A stretch of DNA of 64,000 bases from Candidatus Microbacterium colombiense (GTDB lineage Bacteria > Actinomycetota > Actinomycetes > Actinomycetales > Microbacteriaceae): positions 372,001 through 436,000 of the forward strand of contig CP119308.1 in NCBI GenBank assembly GCA_029203165.1, given 5' to 3'. Shown here piece after piece: positions 1 to 8,567 of this stretch (positions within the stretch are counted from its first letter, which is position 1; every line of letters starts with the position of its first letter). The notes under the pieces were generated by a model. That model made no database searches. It saw nothing but the letters and a program-made list of their open reading frames with translations, and was not told where the DNA came from. A program made the translations under genes and the position numbers.

Positions 1-210
1 ATGCACGCGGCCGTCCTGTTCGAGAACGCCGAGTGCGCGCCGGAGAGTCATGCGGCTGACCCCGAGCTCGACGCAGAGTTCTCGCTCGGGCGGGAGCGGT
101 GAGCCGAGGGGGAACTCGCCCGCCGCGATGCGCGTGCGCAGCTCGCCGGCGATGCGGAGATAGGCGGGTTCGCCGGGTCTCCCCGGGGTGAATTCCTCCG
201 CCGTGTCCAT
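1..210 (-). CDS. GntR-family transcriptional regulator, N-terminal part (runs off left edge)
   Basis: Translation from the ATG at 210 gives MDTAEEFTPGRPGEP and then a winged-helix region (YLRIAGELRTRIAAGEF, SPLPPERELCVELGVSRMTL, RRALGVLEQDGRV), the standard N-terminal DNA-binding domain of GntR regulators. The PPERELCVELGVSRMTLRRAL segment is the recognition-helix region. About 70 residues are visible; the effector domain lies outside the window, so the subfamily cannot be read from the protein. It is divergent from the permease operon starting at 303, and two abutting palindromes in the gap fit the HutC/DasR-type GntR operator core GGTCTAGACC. It probably represses that operon and itself. 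The family is clear; the target is inference. Confidence 0.85.
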   Translation of the reverse strand, partial: MDTAEEFTPGRPGEPAYLRIAGELRTRIAAGEFPLGSPLPPERELCVELGVSRMTLRRALGVLEQDGRVH

Positions 211-251
211 GCTCACTCTTGACACGCTACCCGGCACACCCCTAGCGTACC

Positions 252-280
252 TTGGTATACACCAAATTGGTCTAGACCAA
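252..280. promoter_or_regulatory. Tandem GntR (HutC/DasR-type) operators
   Basis: TTGGTCTAGACCAA (267-280) is a perfect 14-bp palindrome. TTGGTATACACCAA (252-265) is a near-perfect copy one base away. The GGTNTANACC core is the known binding sequence of HutC-subfamily GntR regulators such as DasR and NagR. The pair lies between the divergent GntR gene and the permease operon, 23 bp before the permease start, where binding would block transcription. Confidence 0.75.
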
Positions 281-302
281 CCTGTCCAAAGAAGGTCGAG
301 TC

Positions 303-1796
303 ATGGAACAACCCGAAGCTGTATCCACGCAATCGTCCGGGCAGACAGGCACGCGCATGAAGCGCGAGTTGGGTCTCTACGCCTCCTTCGCCGTCGCCTT
401 CGGGTTCGTCTCGATCGCGACCGGCATCTTCACCACCTACGGCGCCGTGCTGAACAGCAGCGGACCGCGCGGCATCTGGGCCTGGCCCATCGCGGTGGTC
501 GGCCAGACGATGGTCGCCCTGATCTTCGGAGCCCTCGCCGCGCGCATCCCCATCAGCGGATACGCCTACCAATGGGTGTCACGCCTCGCGAACCCCATCC
601 TCGGATGGCTCACCGGCTGGGTGTCCTTCGCATTCCTCGTGATCGTCGTCGTCGCCGTCGACTACACGATCGCCGCCACGATCCTGCCCGAGCTGTTCGG
701 CTACAGCCCGACGCCCGCGAACTGCTGGGTCATCACCGCGGTGGTCATGCTGCTGCAGGCCATCCTCGTCGCGCTCAGCACGAAGGCCACCAACCGCGTG
801 AACGAGGTCGCCGTCACCGTGCAGATCATCGGCATGATCGGCATCACCGTGCTGCTGTTCGCGGTCGGTGCGGCGCTCGGTCGTCTCGACTTCTCACAGC
901 TGTTCGCGACCGCCCCGGTCGCCGAGGCCGCCTACTGGGACTTCGGTGGACTCACGAACGCCGGGCCGTTCCCGCTCGCCTTCCTCCTCGGGGCCTTCAC
1001 GATCGTCGGCTTCGAATCCGCCGCCAACCTCGCCGAAGAGACGAAGAACCCCGAACGCGTCATCCCCCGCGCGATGGTGCAGGCGGTCATCGCGCTCGGC
1101 GTGCTCGGGATGCTGTTCCTCATCGCGGTGACCGCGCTCGCCGGAGACACGACCGAGCTCGCGAAGTCGGCGACACCCGTCGCGACCGTCATCACCTCGG
1201 TGCTCGGTCCGGTCGTGGGCAAGGGGCTGCTTGTGCTCGTGGTGATCTCGATCTTCTCGTGCGGCCTCGTGATCACCCTCAGCGGCACGCGTCTGATCTG
1301 GGCGATGTCGCGCGACGAGCGCTTCCCCGCATGGCAGGTGCTGCGCCGCGTGCACCGCAGCCGGCACACGCCGGTCGCCGCGACCATCGGCTACTTCCTG
1401 ATCACCCAGGCGATCCTGGCGTTCTTCAGCGGCACGAGCGATGCGCTCTTCATCCTGTTCTCCGCGGCCACCCTGCTGCCGGCGATCATCTACGCGGGCA
1501 CCGTGCTGCTCTACATCGTCAAGCGGCGGTCGCTGCCTGCGAGCAAGGGCTTCACGCTCGGACGCTGGGAGGTGCCGGTACTGATCCTCGCGAGCATCTG
1601 GCTCGTCTACGAGCTGTTGATCTTCCGCGACGTGTCGTTCGAACAACCCCGGCTCTATGTGGGCATCATGCTCGTCATCGGCATCGCCTACCTGATCTAC
1701 CTCATCGTCACCCGCGGCAGGAACGGCCTCACGATGCCCGACATGGCCGACGTCGACCGCAGCTTCGACGACGACACCGTCACCCCCGTCCGCTGA
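303..1796 (+). CDS. APC-superfamily amino acid/amine permease
   Basis: This 497-residue polytopic membrane protein has about 12 hydrophobic segments, starting near residue 25 after a short polar N-terminus. Features typical of the amino acid-polyamine-organocation family include the unwound first helix (FGFVSIATGIFTTYG) and the conserved FTIVGFESAANLAEETKNP segment, the family's helix 6/loop with the E-E-x-x-x-P signature. The length is normal. The ATG is preceded by GAAGG at a usable distance. It is the first gene of a plus-strand cluster with an FAD oxidoreductase, a sugar/polyol-type kinase and a SnoaL-like protein, so the substrate is probably a nitrogen-containing or polyol-like compound handled by those enzymes. 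Transport specificity cannot be read from sequence. Confidence 0.85.
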   Translation: MEQPEAVSTQSSGQTGTRMKRELGLYASFAVAFGFVSIATGIFTTYGAVLNSSGPRGIWAWPIAVVGQTMVALIFGALAARIPISGYAYQWVSRLANPILGWLTGWVSFAFLVIVVVAVDYTIAATILPELFGYSPTPANCWVITAVVMLLQAILVALSTKATNRVNEVAVTVQIIGMIGITVLLFAVGAALGRLDFSQLFATAPVAEAAYWDFGGLTNAGPFPLAFLLGAFTIVGFESAANLAEETKNPERVIPRAMVQAVIALGVLGMLFLIAVTALAGDTTELAKSATPVATVITSVLGPVVGKGLLVLVVISIFSCGLVITLSGTRLIWAMSRDERFPAWQVLRRVHRSRHTPVAATIGYFLITQAILAFFSGTSDALFILFSAATLLPAIIYAGTVLLYIVKRRSLPASKGFTLGRWEVPVLILASIWLVYELLIFRDVSFEQPRLYVGIMLVIGIAYLIYLIVTRGRNGLTMPDMADVDRSFDDDTVTPVR

Positions 1797-1825
1797 CCCC
1801 GCTCCCCATCGAAAGAAGAAGCACC

Positions 1826-2980
1826 ATGCGTTCGCACTCCCCGTCCCGTCCCGTCGCCGTCATCGGTGGAGGCATCGTGGGATCGGCACTCCTCTACACC
1901 CTCGCGCACCGTGGGGTGGATGCCGTGCTCCTCGAGGCGGAGCCCGCTCTCGCCCTGGGGGCCAGCGGCACGAACTCCGGAGTGCTGCACACGGGGTTCG
2001 ACTCGAAGCCGGGCGAGCTCGAGACCGAGCTCATCCTGCGGGCGGCGCGCATCCGCCCCGCGATCCTCGAGGCGCTCGGGGTGCCGGTGCTGCACACCGG
2101 CGCGGAGCTCGTGCCGCACGGCGACGCCGACCACGAGACGGTGCGGGAGCTCGCGGCCAACGCGGAGGCCAACGGGGTGGCCGTCGAGGTGCGGGATGCC
2201 GACGGCGCCCTGCTCGTGCCGGGAGAATCGGTCAGTGACCCCGTCGCCTTCGCACTCGCGCTCGCCGCGTCTGCGGTGGCGGCCGGAGCGCGGGTCGAGG
2301 TCGAGGCGCGCGTCGTGGAGATCACCCCGATCGACGATGGTCTCGTGCTGCGCACCGATGACGGCCGGCAGTTCGAGGTCGCCGCGGCGATCAACGCGGC
2401 GGGACTGCGCGCCGACGAGATCGCGCGCCTGATCGGCGACGACTCGTTCGAGATCTATCCGCGCAAGGGCGAGTTCTTCGTGTTCGAGCTGCCCGACGGT
2501 GCCAGGCTCGACCGCATCATCCTGCCCGTGCCGACGGCGCGCACGAAGGGCGTGCTGGTGTTCCCGACGCTCGACGGCAAGGTGGTGGCCGGTCCCACCG
2601 CGGTGGACCTCGACGACAAGGACGACTGGTCGGTGCGGCCCCAGGCCCGAGAGGAGATCCTCGCGAAGGCCGTGCTGCAGTATCCCCCGCTCGCCGGACT
2701 CGAACCGATCGCCGCCTACGCGGGTCTCCGACCGGCCGGTCGTGGGAGCAACTACGTGATCGGTCACTCCGCGCAGAACGAGCGCCTGATCAACGTGGCG
2801 GCGATCCGCTCCACCGGGCTCACGGCATCCCTCGGCATCGCCGACTACGTCTCGGAACTGCTGCCTGCGCTGGGCATCGAGGTGGGCGAGCTGCGTGCGC
2901 CGACGGTCGCCGAGGTCCCGACAGCCGCAGGGCCCTGGTGGCGCCGCACTGCCGACCACCACGATCTCACCGCGCACTGA
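1826..2980 (+). CDS. DAO-family FAD-dependent oxidoreductase (GlpA/LhgO-like)
   Basis: A 384-residue protein with a dinucleotide-binding motif at residues 9-14 (VAVIGGGIVGSALLY) and an acidic residue ending the second strand (LLEAEPALALGASG). The GTNSGVLHTGFDSKPG stretch corresponds to the N-S-G-x-x-H-x-G region of glycerol-3-phosphate dehydrogenase and L-2-hydroxyglutarate oxidase relatives. The C-terminus has the second FAD contact (AGLRPAGRGSNYVIG, RSTGLTASLGIADYV). The ATG at 1826 follows the A/G-rich stretch GAAAGAAGAAG. The family oxidises hydroxyacids, polyol phosphates or amines using FAD. Next to an FGGY kinase it may oxidise a phosphorylated polyol, as GlpA/GlpD does after GlpK. The exact substrate is unknown. 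Confidence 0.85.
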   Translation: MRSHSPSRPVAVIGGGIVGSALLYTLAHRGVDAVLLEAEPALALGASGTNSGVLHTGFDSKPGELETELILRAARIRPAILEALGVPVLHTGAELVPHGDADHETVRELAANAEANGVAVEVRDADGALLVPGESVSDPVAFALALAASAVAAGARVEVEARVVEITPIDDGLVLRTDDGRQFEVAAAINAAGLRADEIARLIGDDSFEIYPRKGEFFVFELPDGARLDRIILPVPTARTKGVLVFPTLDGKVVAGPTAVDLDDKDDWSVRPQAREEILAKAVLQYPPLAGLEPIAAYAGLRPAGRGSNYVIGHSAQNERLINVAAIRSTGLTASLGIADYVSELLPALGIEVGELRAPTVAEVPTAAGPWWRRTADHHDLTAH

Positions 2981-3039
2981 CCGCGAGGGCGGAGGAGAAT
3001 CCAGGGACTCCGCGTCGCACACCACACGAAGGACACCAC

Positions 3040-4455
3040 ATGACCACGGTTCTGGCGATCGATCAGGGCACCTCGGGCACCAAGGCCGTCGTCGTCGACG
3101 AGACCGGCGAGGTGCGGGCGTTGAGCGAGGTGTCGGTGCGCCCGACCTACCTGCCGGGCGGGGGCGTCGAGCACGACCCGCAGGCGGTGCTCGACTCGGT
3201 GCTGCGCGCCGGTCGGGTCGCCGTGAACCAGGCGAACATCGACATCGATGTCGTCACCCTCGCCAACCAGGGTGAGACCGTGCTCGCGTGGGACCCGGAC
3301 ACCGGCCTTCCGCTGTCGAACATGATCGTGTGGCAGGACCGTCGCTCCGAGTCCGTCTGCACCGAGTTGCGCGATCATGCCGACGAGATCGCCGCACGCA
3401 CCGGGCTCGTGCTCGATCCCTACTTCAGCGCGCCCAAGCAGGCGTGGCTACGGCGGAACGTCACGACCGAGGGTGTGGTCACGACGTCCGACACCTGGCT
3501 ACTGCATCAGCTCACCGGGGAGTTCGTGACGGATGCCTCCACCGCCAGTCGTTCGCTCGTGCTCGACCTCGACACCGCGGCCTGGGATGCCGGTCTGCTC
3601 GACCTCTTCGGACTCGCGGACGAGCGGATGCCGACGATCCTCGCCTGTGACGACATCGCCGGCTCGACCACGGCGTTCGGCGGAACGGCGGCCGTGGGCG
3701 GACTGATCGTCGACCAGCAGGCCGCACTCGTCGCACAGAACTGCCTGCGCCCGGGCGAGGCGAAGTGCACCTTCGGCACGGGGGCATTCCTGCTCGCGAA
3801 CACCGGGCACGAGGCCGTGCGCTCCTCGGCGAACCTGTCATCGTCGGTCGCCTGGCAGCAGGGCGGACAGACGACCTACTGCCTCGACGGACAGGTGTAC
3901 ACCGCGGCATCCGCCGTGCAGTGGCTCGAGAAGCTCACCTTCATCGACACGGCCGCCGATCTCGATCGCGTCGCCGCCGACGATGCGCAGGGCGTGTTGT
4001 GCGTGCCGGCGCTCGCCGGTCTCGCGGCGCCGTGGTGGCGACCGGATGCCACGGCGACCTTCACCGGCATGACCCTGTCGACCGGCAGCGAACACCTCGT
4101 ACGCGCGGTGCTCGATGGCATCGCGGCCCAGGTCGCCGAGCTCGCCCGCGCGATGGCGACCGATCTCGGGCAGCCTCTGCAGCGGTTGCGGGTCGACGGC
4201 GGACTCACGCAGAGCCGGGTGCTGATGCAGGCCGTGGCCGACCTCATGCGCATCCCGGTCGATATATACCCCTCGCAGCATGCGACTCCACTGGGGGCTG
4301 CCGCGCTCGCCCGCTGCGCCATGAATCCAGAGCTCGCTCTCGACGACGCGATCGTGTCGTGGACGCCGTCGCACACCTTCGAGCCGCAGTGGTCCGACGC
4401 CCGCGCCGAGGAGTTCTCCGCACGTTGGCGCACCGTGGCCGACTCCTTCTCCTGA
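3040..4455 (+). CDS. FGGY-family carbohydrate/polyol kinase (glycerol-kinase-like)
   Basis: A 471-residue kinase of the FGGY family. The N-terminal phosphate-binding motif is AIDQGTSGTKAVVVD (residues 5-19). Typical glycerol-kinase motifs follow: NQGETVLAWD, WQDRRSESVC and DPYFSAPKQAWL. The C-terminal ATPase motif is LRVDGGLTQSRVLMQ. Length is slightly short of classical GlpK (about 500). The ATG at 3040 follows ACGAAGGACACCAC. It probably phosphorylates a small polyol or sugar delivered by the upstream permease, its product being oxidised by the preceding FAD enzyme. Glycerol itself is possible, but an APC permease rather than GlpF argues for a different substrate. Confidence 0.85.
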   Translation: MTTVLAIDQGTSGTKAVVVDETGEVRALSEVSVRPTYLPGGGVEHDPQAVLDSVLRAGRVAVNQANIDIDVVTLANQGETVLAWDPDTGLPLSNMIVWQDRRSESVCTELRDHADEIAARTGLVLDPYFSAPKQAWLRRNVTTEGVVTTSDTWLLHQLTGEFVTDASTASRSLVLDLDTAAWDAGLLDLFGLADERMPTILACDDIAGSTTAFGGTAAVGGLIVDQQAALVAQNCLRPGEAKCTFGTGAFLLANTGHEAVRSSANLSSSVAWQQGGQTTYCLDGQVYTAASAVQWLEKLTFIDTAADLDRVAADDAQGVLCVPALAGLAAPWWRPDATATFTGMTLSTGSEHLVRAVLDGIAAQVAELARAMATDLGQPLQRLRVDGGLTQSRVLMQAVADLMRIPVDIYPSQHATPLGAAALARCAMNPELALDDAIVSWTPSHTFEPQWSDARAEEFSARWRTVADSFS

Positions 4456-4500
4456 CCCCTCGACATCCCACCCCTCGACATCCCACCACTCGACATCCCA
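4456..4500 (+). repeat. Three tandem 15-bp repeats
   Basis: CCCCTCGACATCCCA occurs three times head to tail (4456-4470, 4471-4485, 4486-4500; the third differs at one base), and a partial fourth unit begins at 4501. The array fills the gap between the kinase stop codon and the ribosome-binding site of the next gene. Slippage here would change spacing inside the operon transcript. Confidence 0.9.
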
Positions 4501-4521
4501 CCCCTCATCCAGGAGCACCGC

Positions 4522-5502
4522 GTGACCCTCGACCCCGCCGCCCACCAGCCGTACACCGACCCCGACGACTTCATCCGCGAGGTCACCGATCTCATCTGGG
4601 TCGACCGTTCGATCAGCTTCATCCGCGAGAACTACGAGCCGGATTCGATCGTGCACGGCGGCTTCGGCACCGCGACGACGCGCGACGAAGTGCTGGAGGG
4701 CACGCTGATGCGCATCGCCGAAGCACCCGATCGCGTGAGCCAGACCGAAGACATCATCTGGGAGCAGCGCGGCGACGACGCCTTCCTCAGCTCGCACCTC
4801 GTGGTGGTCGGCGACCTGCTGTCGCCGCGGTGGAGCCGCACCATCGCGAACTGCCTGTATCGCCGCGGACGCATGGTCGAGGAGTGGGTCGTACGCGACA
4901 CGCTCGCCGAGGCGCTGCAGGACGGTCTCGACCCCGACGAGCTGGCGCGTGAGCACCTCTTCCGCGGATACGTCGCGAGTTGGGCCGATGCCGCGCCGAC
5001 CGACCCTATCGCCGCCGGCGACTCCGGGCCGCGTCCCGATGACCACCGCACCGAGGTGCAGACCGTGCTCGATCTGATCCGCACGGTGTGGAACGAGCGC
5101 GACCTGAGCCTGGTCGAGCAGTACTTCCACCGCGACCTCACGCTGATCACGGTGGGCAACCGGCACATCATCCGACCGGAGGGGTATCGCCGCGCCCTGC
5201 TCTCGCTGCTCGAGTCGTTCCCGGCCGGACAGTTCGAGGTGCGTGACGTGCAGGTGAACGACGACGTGCGCTATGCCGGGCTGCGGGTCGCGGTGACATG
5301 GAAGTTCGTGGGCGACTACACCGGCGTCCCGAACTACGGACCGCTCACCGGCAAGCCGATCGACCTGCTCGGCATCTCGCAGTTCACGCTGCACCAGGGC
5401 CGCATCGTGAAAGAGGTGCGACTGTGGGACGACATCGCCCTGCGCACGCAGATCGCGAGCATGCGCGGCGACGAGCCGGTCGGCCCCTCGAACATCTACT
5501 GA
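4522..5502 (+). CDS. SnoaL/NTF2-like domain protein
   Basis: A 326-residue soluble protein starting at GTG 4522, seven bases after AGGAG (4511-4515). Both halves look like NTF2/SnoaL folds: residues 10-135 (DFIREVTDLIWVDRSISF, then RWSRTIANCLYRRGR) and residues 175-310 (LDLIRTVWNERDLSLVEQYF, GNRHIIRPEGYRRALLSLL, GRIVKEVRLWDDIALR). Such ester-cyclase-like proteins act as isomerases or cyclases, or have no known function. It follows the kinase in the same direction, so it probably serves the same catabolic module, perhaps handling an unstable intermediate. A specific reaction cannot be assigned. Confidence 0.7.
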   Translation: MTLDPAAHQPYTDPDDFIREVTDLIWVDRSISFIRENYEPDSIVHGGFGTATTRDEVLEGTLMRIAEAPDRVSQTEDIIWEQRGDDAFLSSHLVVVGDLLSPRWSRTIANCLYRRGRMVEEWVVRDTLAEALQDGLDPDELAREHLFRGYVASWADAAPTDPIAAGDSGPRPDDHRTEVQTVLDLIRTVWNERDLSLVEQYFHRDLTLITVGNRHIIRPEGYRRALLSLLESFPAGQFEVRDVQVNDDVRYAGLRVAVTWKFVGDYTGVPNYGPLTGKPIDLLGISQFTLHQGRIVKEVRLWDDIALRTQIASMRGDEPVGPSNIY

Positions 5503-5523
5503 GGGCGGCAGTGCGCCCGCGAG

Positions 5524-6150
5524 TTACCGGAGGATGCCGCGTCGGCGGGCAGCGGAGACGGCCGCCGTACGAGAAATGACGTCGAGCTTCGAGAAGATGT
5601 GCGCGAGGTGCGACTTCACGGTCGTCTCGCTGATGAAGAGTTCGTTCGCGACGTCGGTGTTGGAGCTGCCGGCGGCCACGAGCTCGAGGACCTCGATCTC
5701 GCGGCTGCTCAGACTGATCTGCGGCGCGCGCATGCGGTCGAGGAGCCGTGAGGCGATCACCGGAGCGAGCGCGCTCTCTCCTGCAGCGGCCGCGCGGACC
5801 GCGGCGATGAGTTCGTGCGGAGGAGCGTCTTTCAGAAGGTAACCACTGGCGCCGGCCTCGACAGCGCTGAGGATGTCGGCATCCGAGTCGTAGTTCGTGA
5901 GCACGAGCACGTACGGGGCGGCATCGAGTGCGCGGATGCACCGGGTGGCGTCGGCGCCGGTGCTGGTCGTGTTCGCGCCGAACTGCAGGTCCATGAGCAC
6001 GACGTCGGGGCTCAACCGCTCGGCGAGTTCGACGACTTCATCCGGGGCGCCCGCCTCGGCGACGATCTCGACGTCCGGCTCCAGACTGAACAGTGCGCTG
6101 AGCCCCGCGCGCACGATGGGGTGGTCGTCGGCGATCACGAGCCGGATCAT
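5524..6150 (-). CDS. LuxR/NarL-type response regulator
   Basis: A 208-residue response regulator. The receiver domain (1-120) has the acidic pair in IADDHPIVRAG, the phospho-acceptor Asp in PDVVLMDLQFG (about residue 55) and the conserved Lys in SGYLLKDAPPHEL. The C-terminal NarL/LuxR helix-turn-helix is LSSREIEVLELVAAG followed by ISETTVKSHLAHIFSKLDV. Its ATG overlaps the stop of the histidine kinase (ATGA at 6150-6147), so the pair is translationally coupled. It probably controls the divergent ABC exporter at 7497-9256, as is common for this arrangement. Confidence 0.93.
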   Translation of the reverse strand: MIRLVIADDHPIVRAGLSALFSLEPDVEIVAEAGAPDEVVELAERLSPDVVLMDLQFGANTTSTGADATRCIRALDAAPYVLVLTNYDSDADILSAVEAGASGYLLKDAPPHELIAAVRAAAAGESALAPVIASRLLDRMRAPQISLSSREIEVLELVAAGSSNTDVANELFISETTVKSHLAHIFSKLDVISRTAAVSAARRRGILR

Positions 6151-7331
6151 GCGAGCTCCGTCACCCGGAGATCGACGGCCAGGGTCGTTCCCCGGCCGGG
6201 CGGCGAATCGATCGTGAGCGTGCCGCCGAGCTGCTGCACACGCTCGGCCGTGGCCTGCAGACCGAACGAGTCCGACTTCTCCGCGGCATCCTTCGACGTC
6301 AGCACCGGGTCGAATCCGGTTCCGTCGTCGGTGACCGTGAAATGCAACCGGTCCGCATCGATCGCGATGGTGATGGTCGCCGTCGTGGCCTGCGCATGCT
6401 GGATCACGTTCGCGATCGCACCCTGGGCGATGCGGAGCAGCGCCGTCTGCAGATGCATCGGCAGCGTGACCGTGTCGGAGACGCGCACCTGTACGTCGAG
6501 TCCTCGACTCGCCCACTGGGTGCCGGCGAGACGGCGGAGTGCTCCGCCGAGGGTCTGGTCGTCGAGTTGTGGCGGGGTGAGCTCGCGGATGAAACGTCGT
6601 GCTTCGACGAGGTTCGCCGCGGCCGTCTCGCGGGCGAGGCGGATGTGTTCGATGCCCGGGCGCCCAGGGTCGGCGCGTTCCGCGGCGTGCAGGAGTATCT
6701 GGATGCTGGAGAGGCCCTGTGCGAGCGTGTCGTGGATCTCGCGAGCGAGCCGGGCGCGTTCGGCGAGCACCCCCGATTCGTGCTCCGTCGCCGCGAGCTG
6801 ACCCCGCGTCGCGAGGAGTTCGGCCACGAGCGCTTCGCGCTGTTCGGCCTCGCGGGCGAGTGCTTGATAACCGAGGCCGATCAGCAACGCGACCCCCGCG
6901 CCGACGAGAGGGCCGACGACTCCGCCGACGGTCCATCCGCTGTGGATGCCGAGCGCGCAGATCGCGATGATCGTCGAGACCAGGATCGCCGCCGACCCCC
7001 ACCAGCGCCCGAGCAGGTGGAGGTAGAGGAAGAACAGCGGGAACACGAGGTAGGCGGCATCCGGGATCATCCACAGCAGCACGGCCCATTCGATCGTCAG
7101 AACCGCCAACCACGCCAGCGGCGAGACGCCCCGGGCGCGGGTGGTGCGGGTCAGCACCGCGCCGAAGGCGTACGTCACGACGAGCGCGATCGTGACGGCG
7201 ATCACGGCGATGCTCGCATCGGTCGGGGCGACCAGGGCTCGGACGACGACGAGACCTGCGAGGGCGACGAAGAGCACGTGCAGGCCGGTGCGCAGACCCA
7301 CGAAGACCGGGGTCAGTGCGGTGTGTGGCAT
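6147..7331 (-). CDS. Two-component sensor histidine kinase (HisKA_3 type)
   Basis: A 394-residue membrane kinase. Five or six hydrophobic segments occupy residues 8-165 with no large extracytoplasmic loop, so it likely senses something in or at the membrane. The dimerisation/phosphoacceptor box is LAREIHDTLAQGLSSI, with His as the phospho site. The HATPase domain contains ALLRIAQGAIANVIQHA (N box), VTDDGTGFD (G1 box) and GLQATAERVQQLGG (G2). The ATG at 7331 is chosen because translation upstream is GC-rich frame noise without homology-like content. It phosphorylates the adjacent response regulator. It resembles the DesK/LiaS group often coupled to FtsX-type exporters. Confidence 0.92.
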   Translation of the reverse strand: MPHTALTPVFVGLRTGLHVLFVALAGLVVVRALVAPTDASIAVIAVTIALVVTYAFGAVLTRTTRARGVSPLAWLAVLTIEWAVLLWMIPDAAYLVFPLFFLYLHLLGRWWGSAAILVSTIIAICALGIHSGWTVGGVVGPLVGAGVALLIGLGYQALAREAEQREALVAELLATRGQLAATEHESGVLAERARLAREIHDTLAQGLSSIQILLHAAERADPGRPGIEHIRLARETAAANLVEARRFIRELTPPQLDDQTLGGALRRLAGTQWASRGLDVQVRVSDTVTLPMHLQTALLRIAQGAIANVIQHAQATTATITIAIDADRLHFTVTDDGTGFDPVLTSKDAAEKSDSFGLQATAERVQQLGGTLTIDSPPGRGTTLAVDLRVTELA

Positions 7332-7496
7332 GGGCTGAACTCTACGCCGCGGCCCGACTCCGGTCATCGTCTGAAAGGAGGATCTGCCGGTGCACACCTC
7401 GGGTGGGAAACAGTGTTCCGGCGGCCGATGACCGATCCCCGGCGGCGCAGGAGAGTGGAAGGGTCGTCGCGTTCGGCGGCAGGAAAGGCACACACC

Positions 7497-8567
7497 ATGT
7501 TCGTCGCACTCCGTGAGCTGCGCTTCGCCAGAGGTCGATTCCTCCTGATCGGCGCCGTCGTCGCGCTCATCACCGTTCTTGTCGGCTTCCTCAGCGGTCT
7601 GACGGGCGGTCTGGCGACGCAGAACATCTCGGCCGTCGTCGGCCTGCCGGCCGATCGGATCGTGTTCTCCGCGCCTGGAACGGGCGAGACATCCCCCAGT
7701 TTCGCCGACTCCGCCATCACCGAGCAGCAGGCGACGGACTGGGCGGCGACGGCCGGGGTCGCGAGCGCCCGGCCGGTCGGGATCAGCCAGACCCGCGGTG
7801 AGGCGGGAGAAGTCCGCGCGGCGATCGCCGTGTTCGGCGTGGAGCCGGGGTTCGACGCGACCGCCCCCGCGGTCGACGGGCGGCTCGGCCTGTCCGATCC
7901 CGCTGCCGATGCGCTCGGCGTGAAGATCGGAGAAGACGTCACGATCGGGGGTTCCGCCTACACGGTCGAGACGATCGGCGGCGACGGCTGGTACAGCCAC
8001 ACTCCTGTCGTGCAGATGACGCTCCACGACTGGCAGGACTACTCGGCATCCACGGGCAATCCCGATGCGTACGCGACCGTGCTCGCCGTGACCGGGAGCC
8101 CGGAGTGGGATGCTGCCGACGTGGCGAACGGCACGGTCTCGGAGTCCACGCTGGGGTCGCTCCTGGCGCTGAGCGCGTTCCGGTCCGAGATCGGCTCGCT
8201 GCTGCTGATGGTCGGGATGCTGTTCGGGATCTCCGGACTCGTGATCGGCGCGTTCTTCACGGTCTGGACCATGCAGCGCAAGGGCGACATCGCCGTGCTC
8301 AAGGCGCTCGGTGCGAGCACACCGTCGCTGGTGCGCGACGCCCTCGGTCAGGCACTGATCGTGCTGCTGGCGGGGATCGGGATCGGGTTGGGCGTCGTGG
8401 TCATACTCGGCACGCTCGCCGGCACCGCGCTGCCTTTCCTCCTCAGTCCGATCACGACCGTGCTCCCCGGTGCGATCATGATCATCCTCGGCCTTGCCGG
8501 AGCCGCATTCGCGCTCCGTTCCGTCACCTCCGCTGACCCCCTCACCGCCCTCGGGAGCAACCGATGA
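7497..8567 (+). CDS. FtsX-like ABC transporter permease
   Basis: A 356-residue permease. It has an N-terminal transmembrane helix (LLIGAVVALITVLVGFLSG), a large extracytoplasmic MacB-type periplasmic core (about residues 45-225) and three C-terminal helices starting near residue 235 (LLLMVGMLFGISGLVIGAFF, LIVLLAGIGIGLGVVVILG, PGAIMIILGLAGAAFALR). The cytoplasmic coupling segment MQRKGDIAVLKALGAS is typical of FtsX proteins. The ATG is preceded by AGGAAAGG. Its stop overlaps the ATPase start (ATGA). It probably exports a peptide or lipid-active compound, or acts mechanotransductively, under control of the two-component system upstream. Confidence 0.88.
   Translation: MFVALRELRFARGRFLLIGAVVALITVLVGFLSGLTGGLATQNISAVVGLPADRIVFSAPGTGETSPSFADSAITEQQATDWAATAGVASARPVGISQTRGEAGEVRAAIAVFGVEPGFDATAPAVDGRLGLSDPAADALGVKIGEDVTIGGSAYTVETIGGDGWYSHTPVVQMTLHDWQDYSASTGNPDAYATVLAVTGSPEWDAADVANGTVSESTLGSLLALSAFRSEIGSLLLMVGMLFGISGLVIGAFFTVWTMQRKGDIAVLKALGASTPSLVRDALGQALIVLLAGIGIGLGVVVILGTLAGTALPFLLSPITTVLPGAIMIILGLAGAAFALRSVTSADPLTALGSNR

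Noticed and set aside
188..2980. A single 930-residue frame over the permease and oxidoreductase genes
   Set aside because: Only the part after 1826 looks like protein; the earlier part is the other frame of the permease gene.
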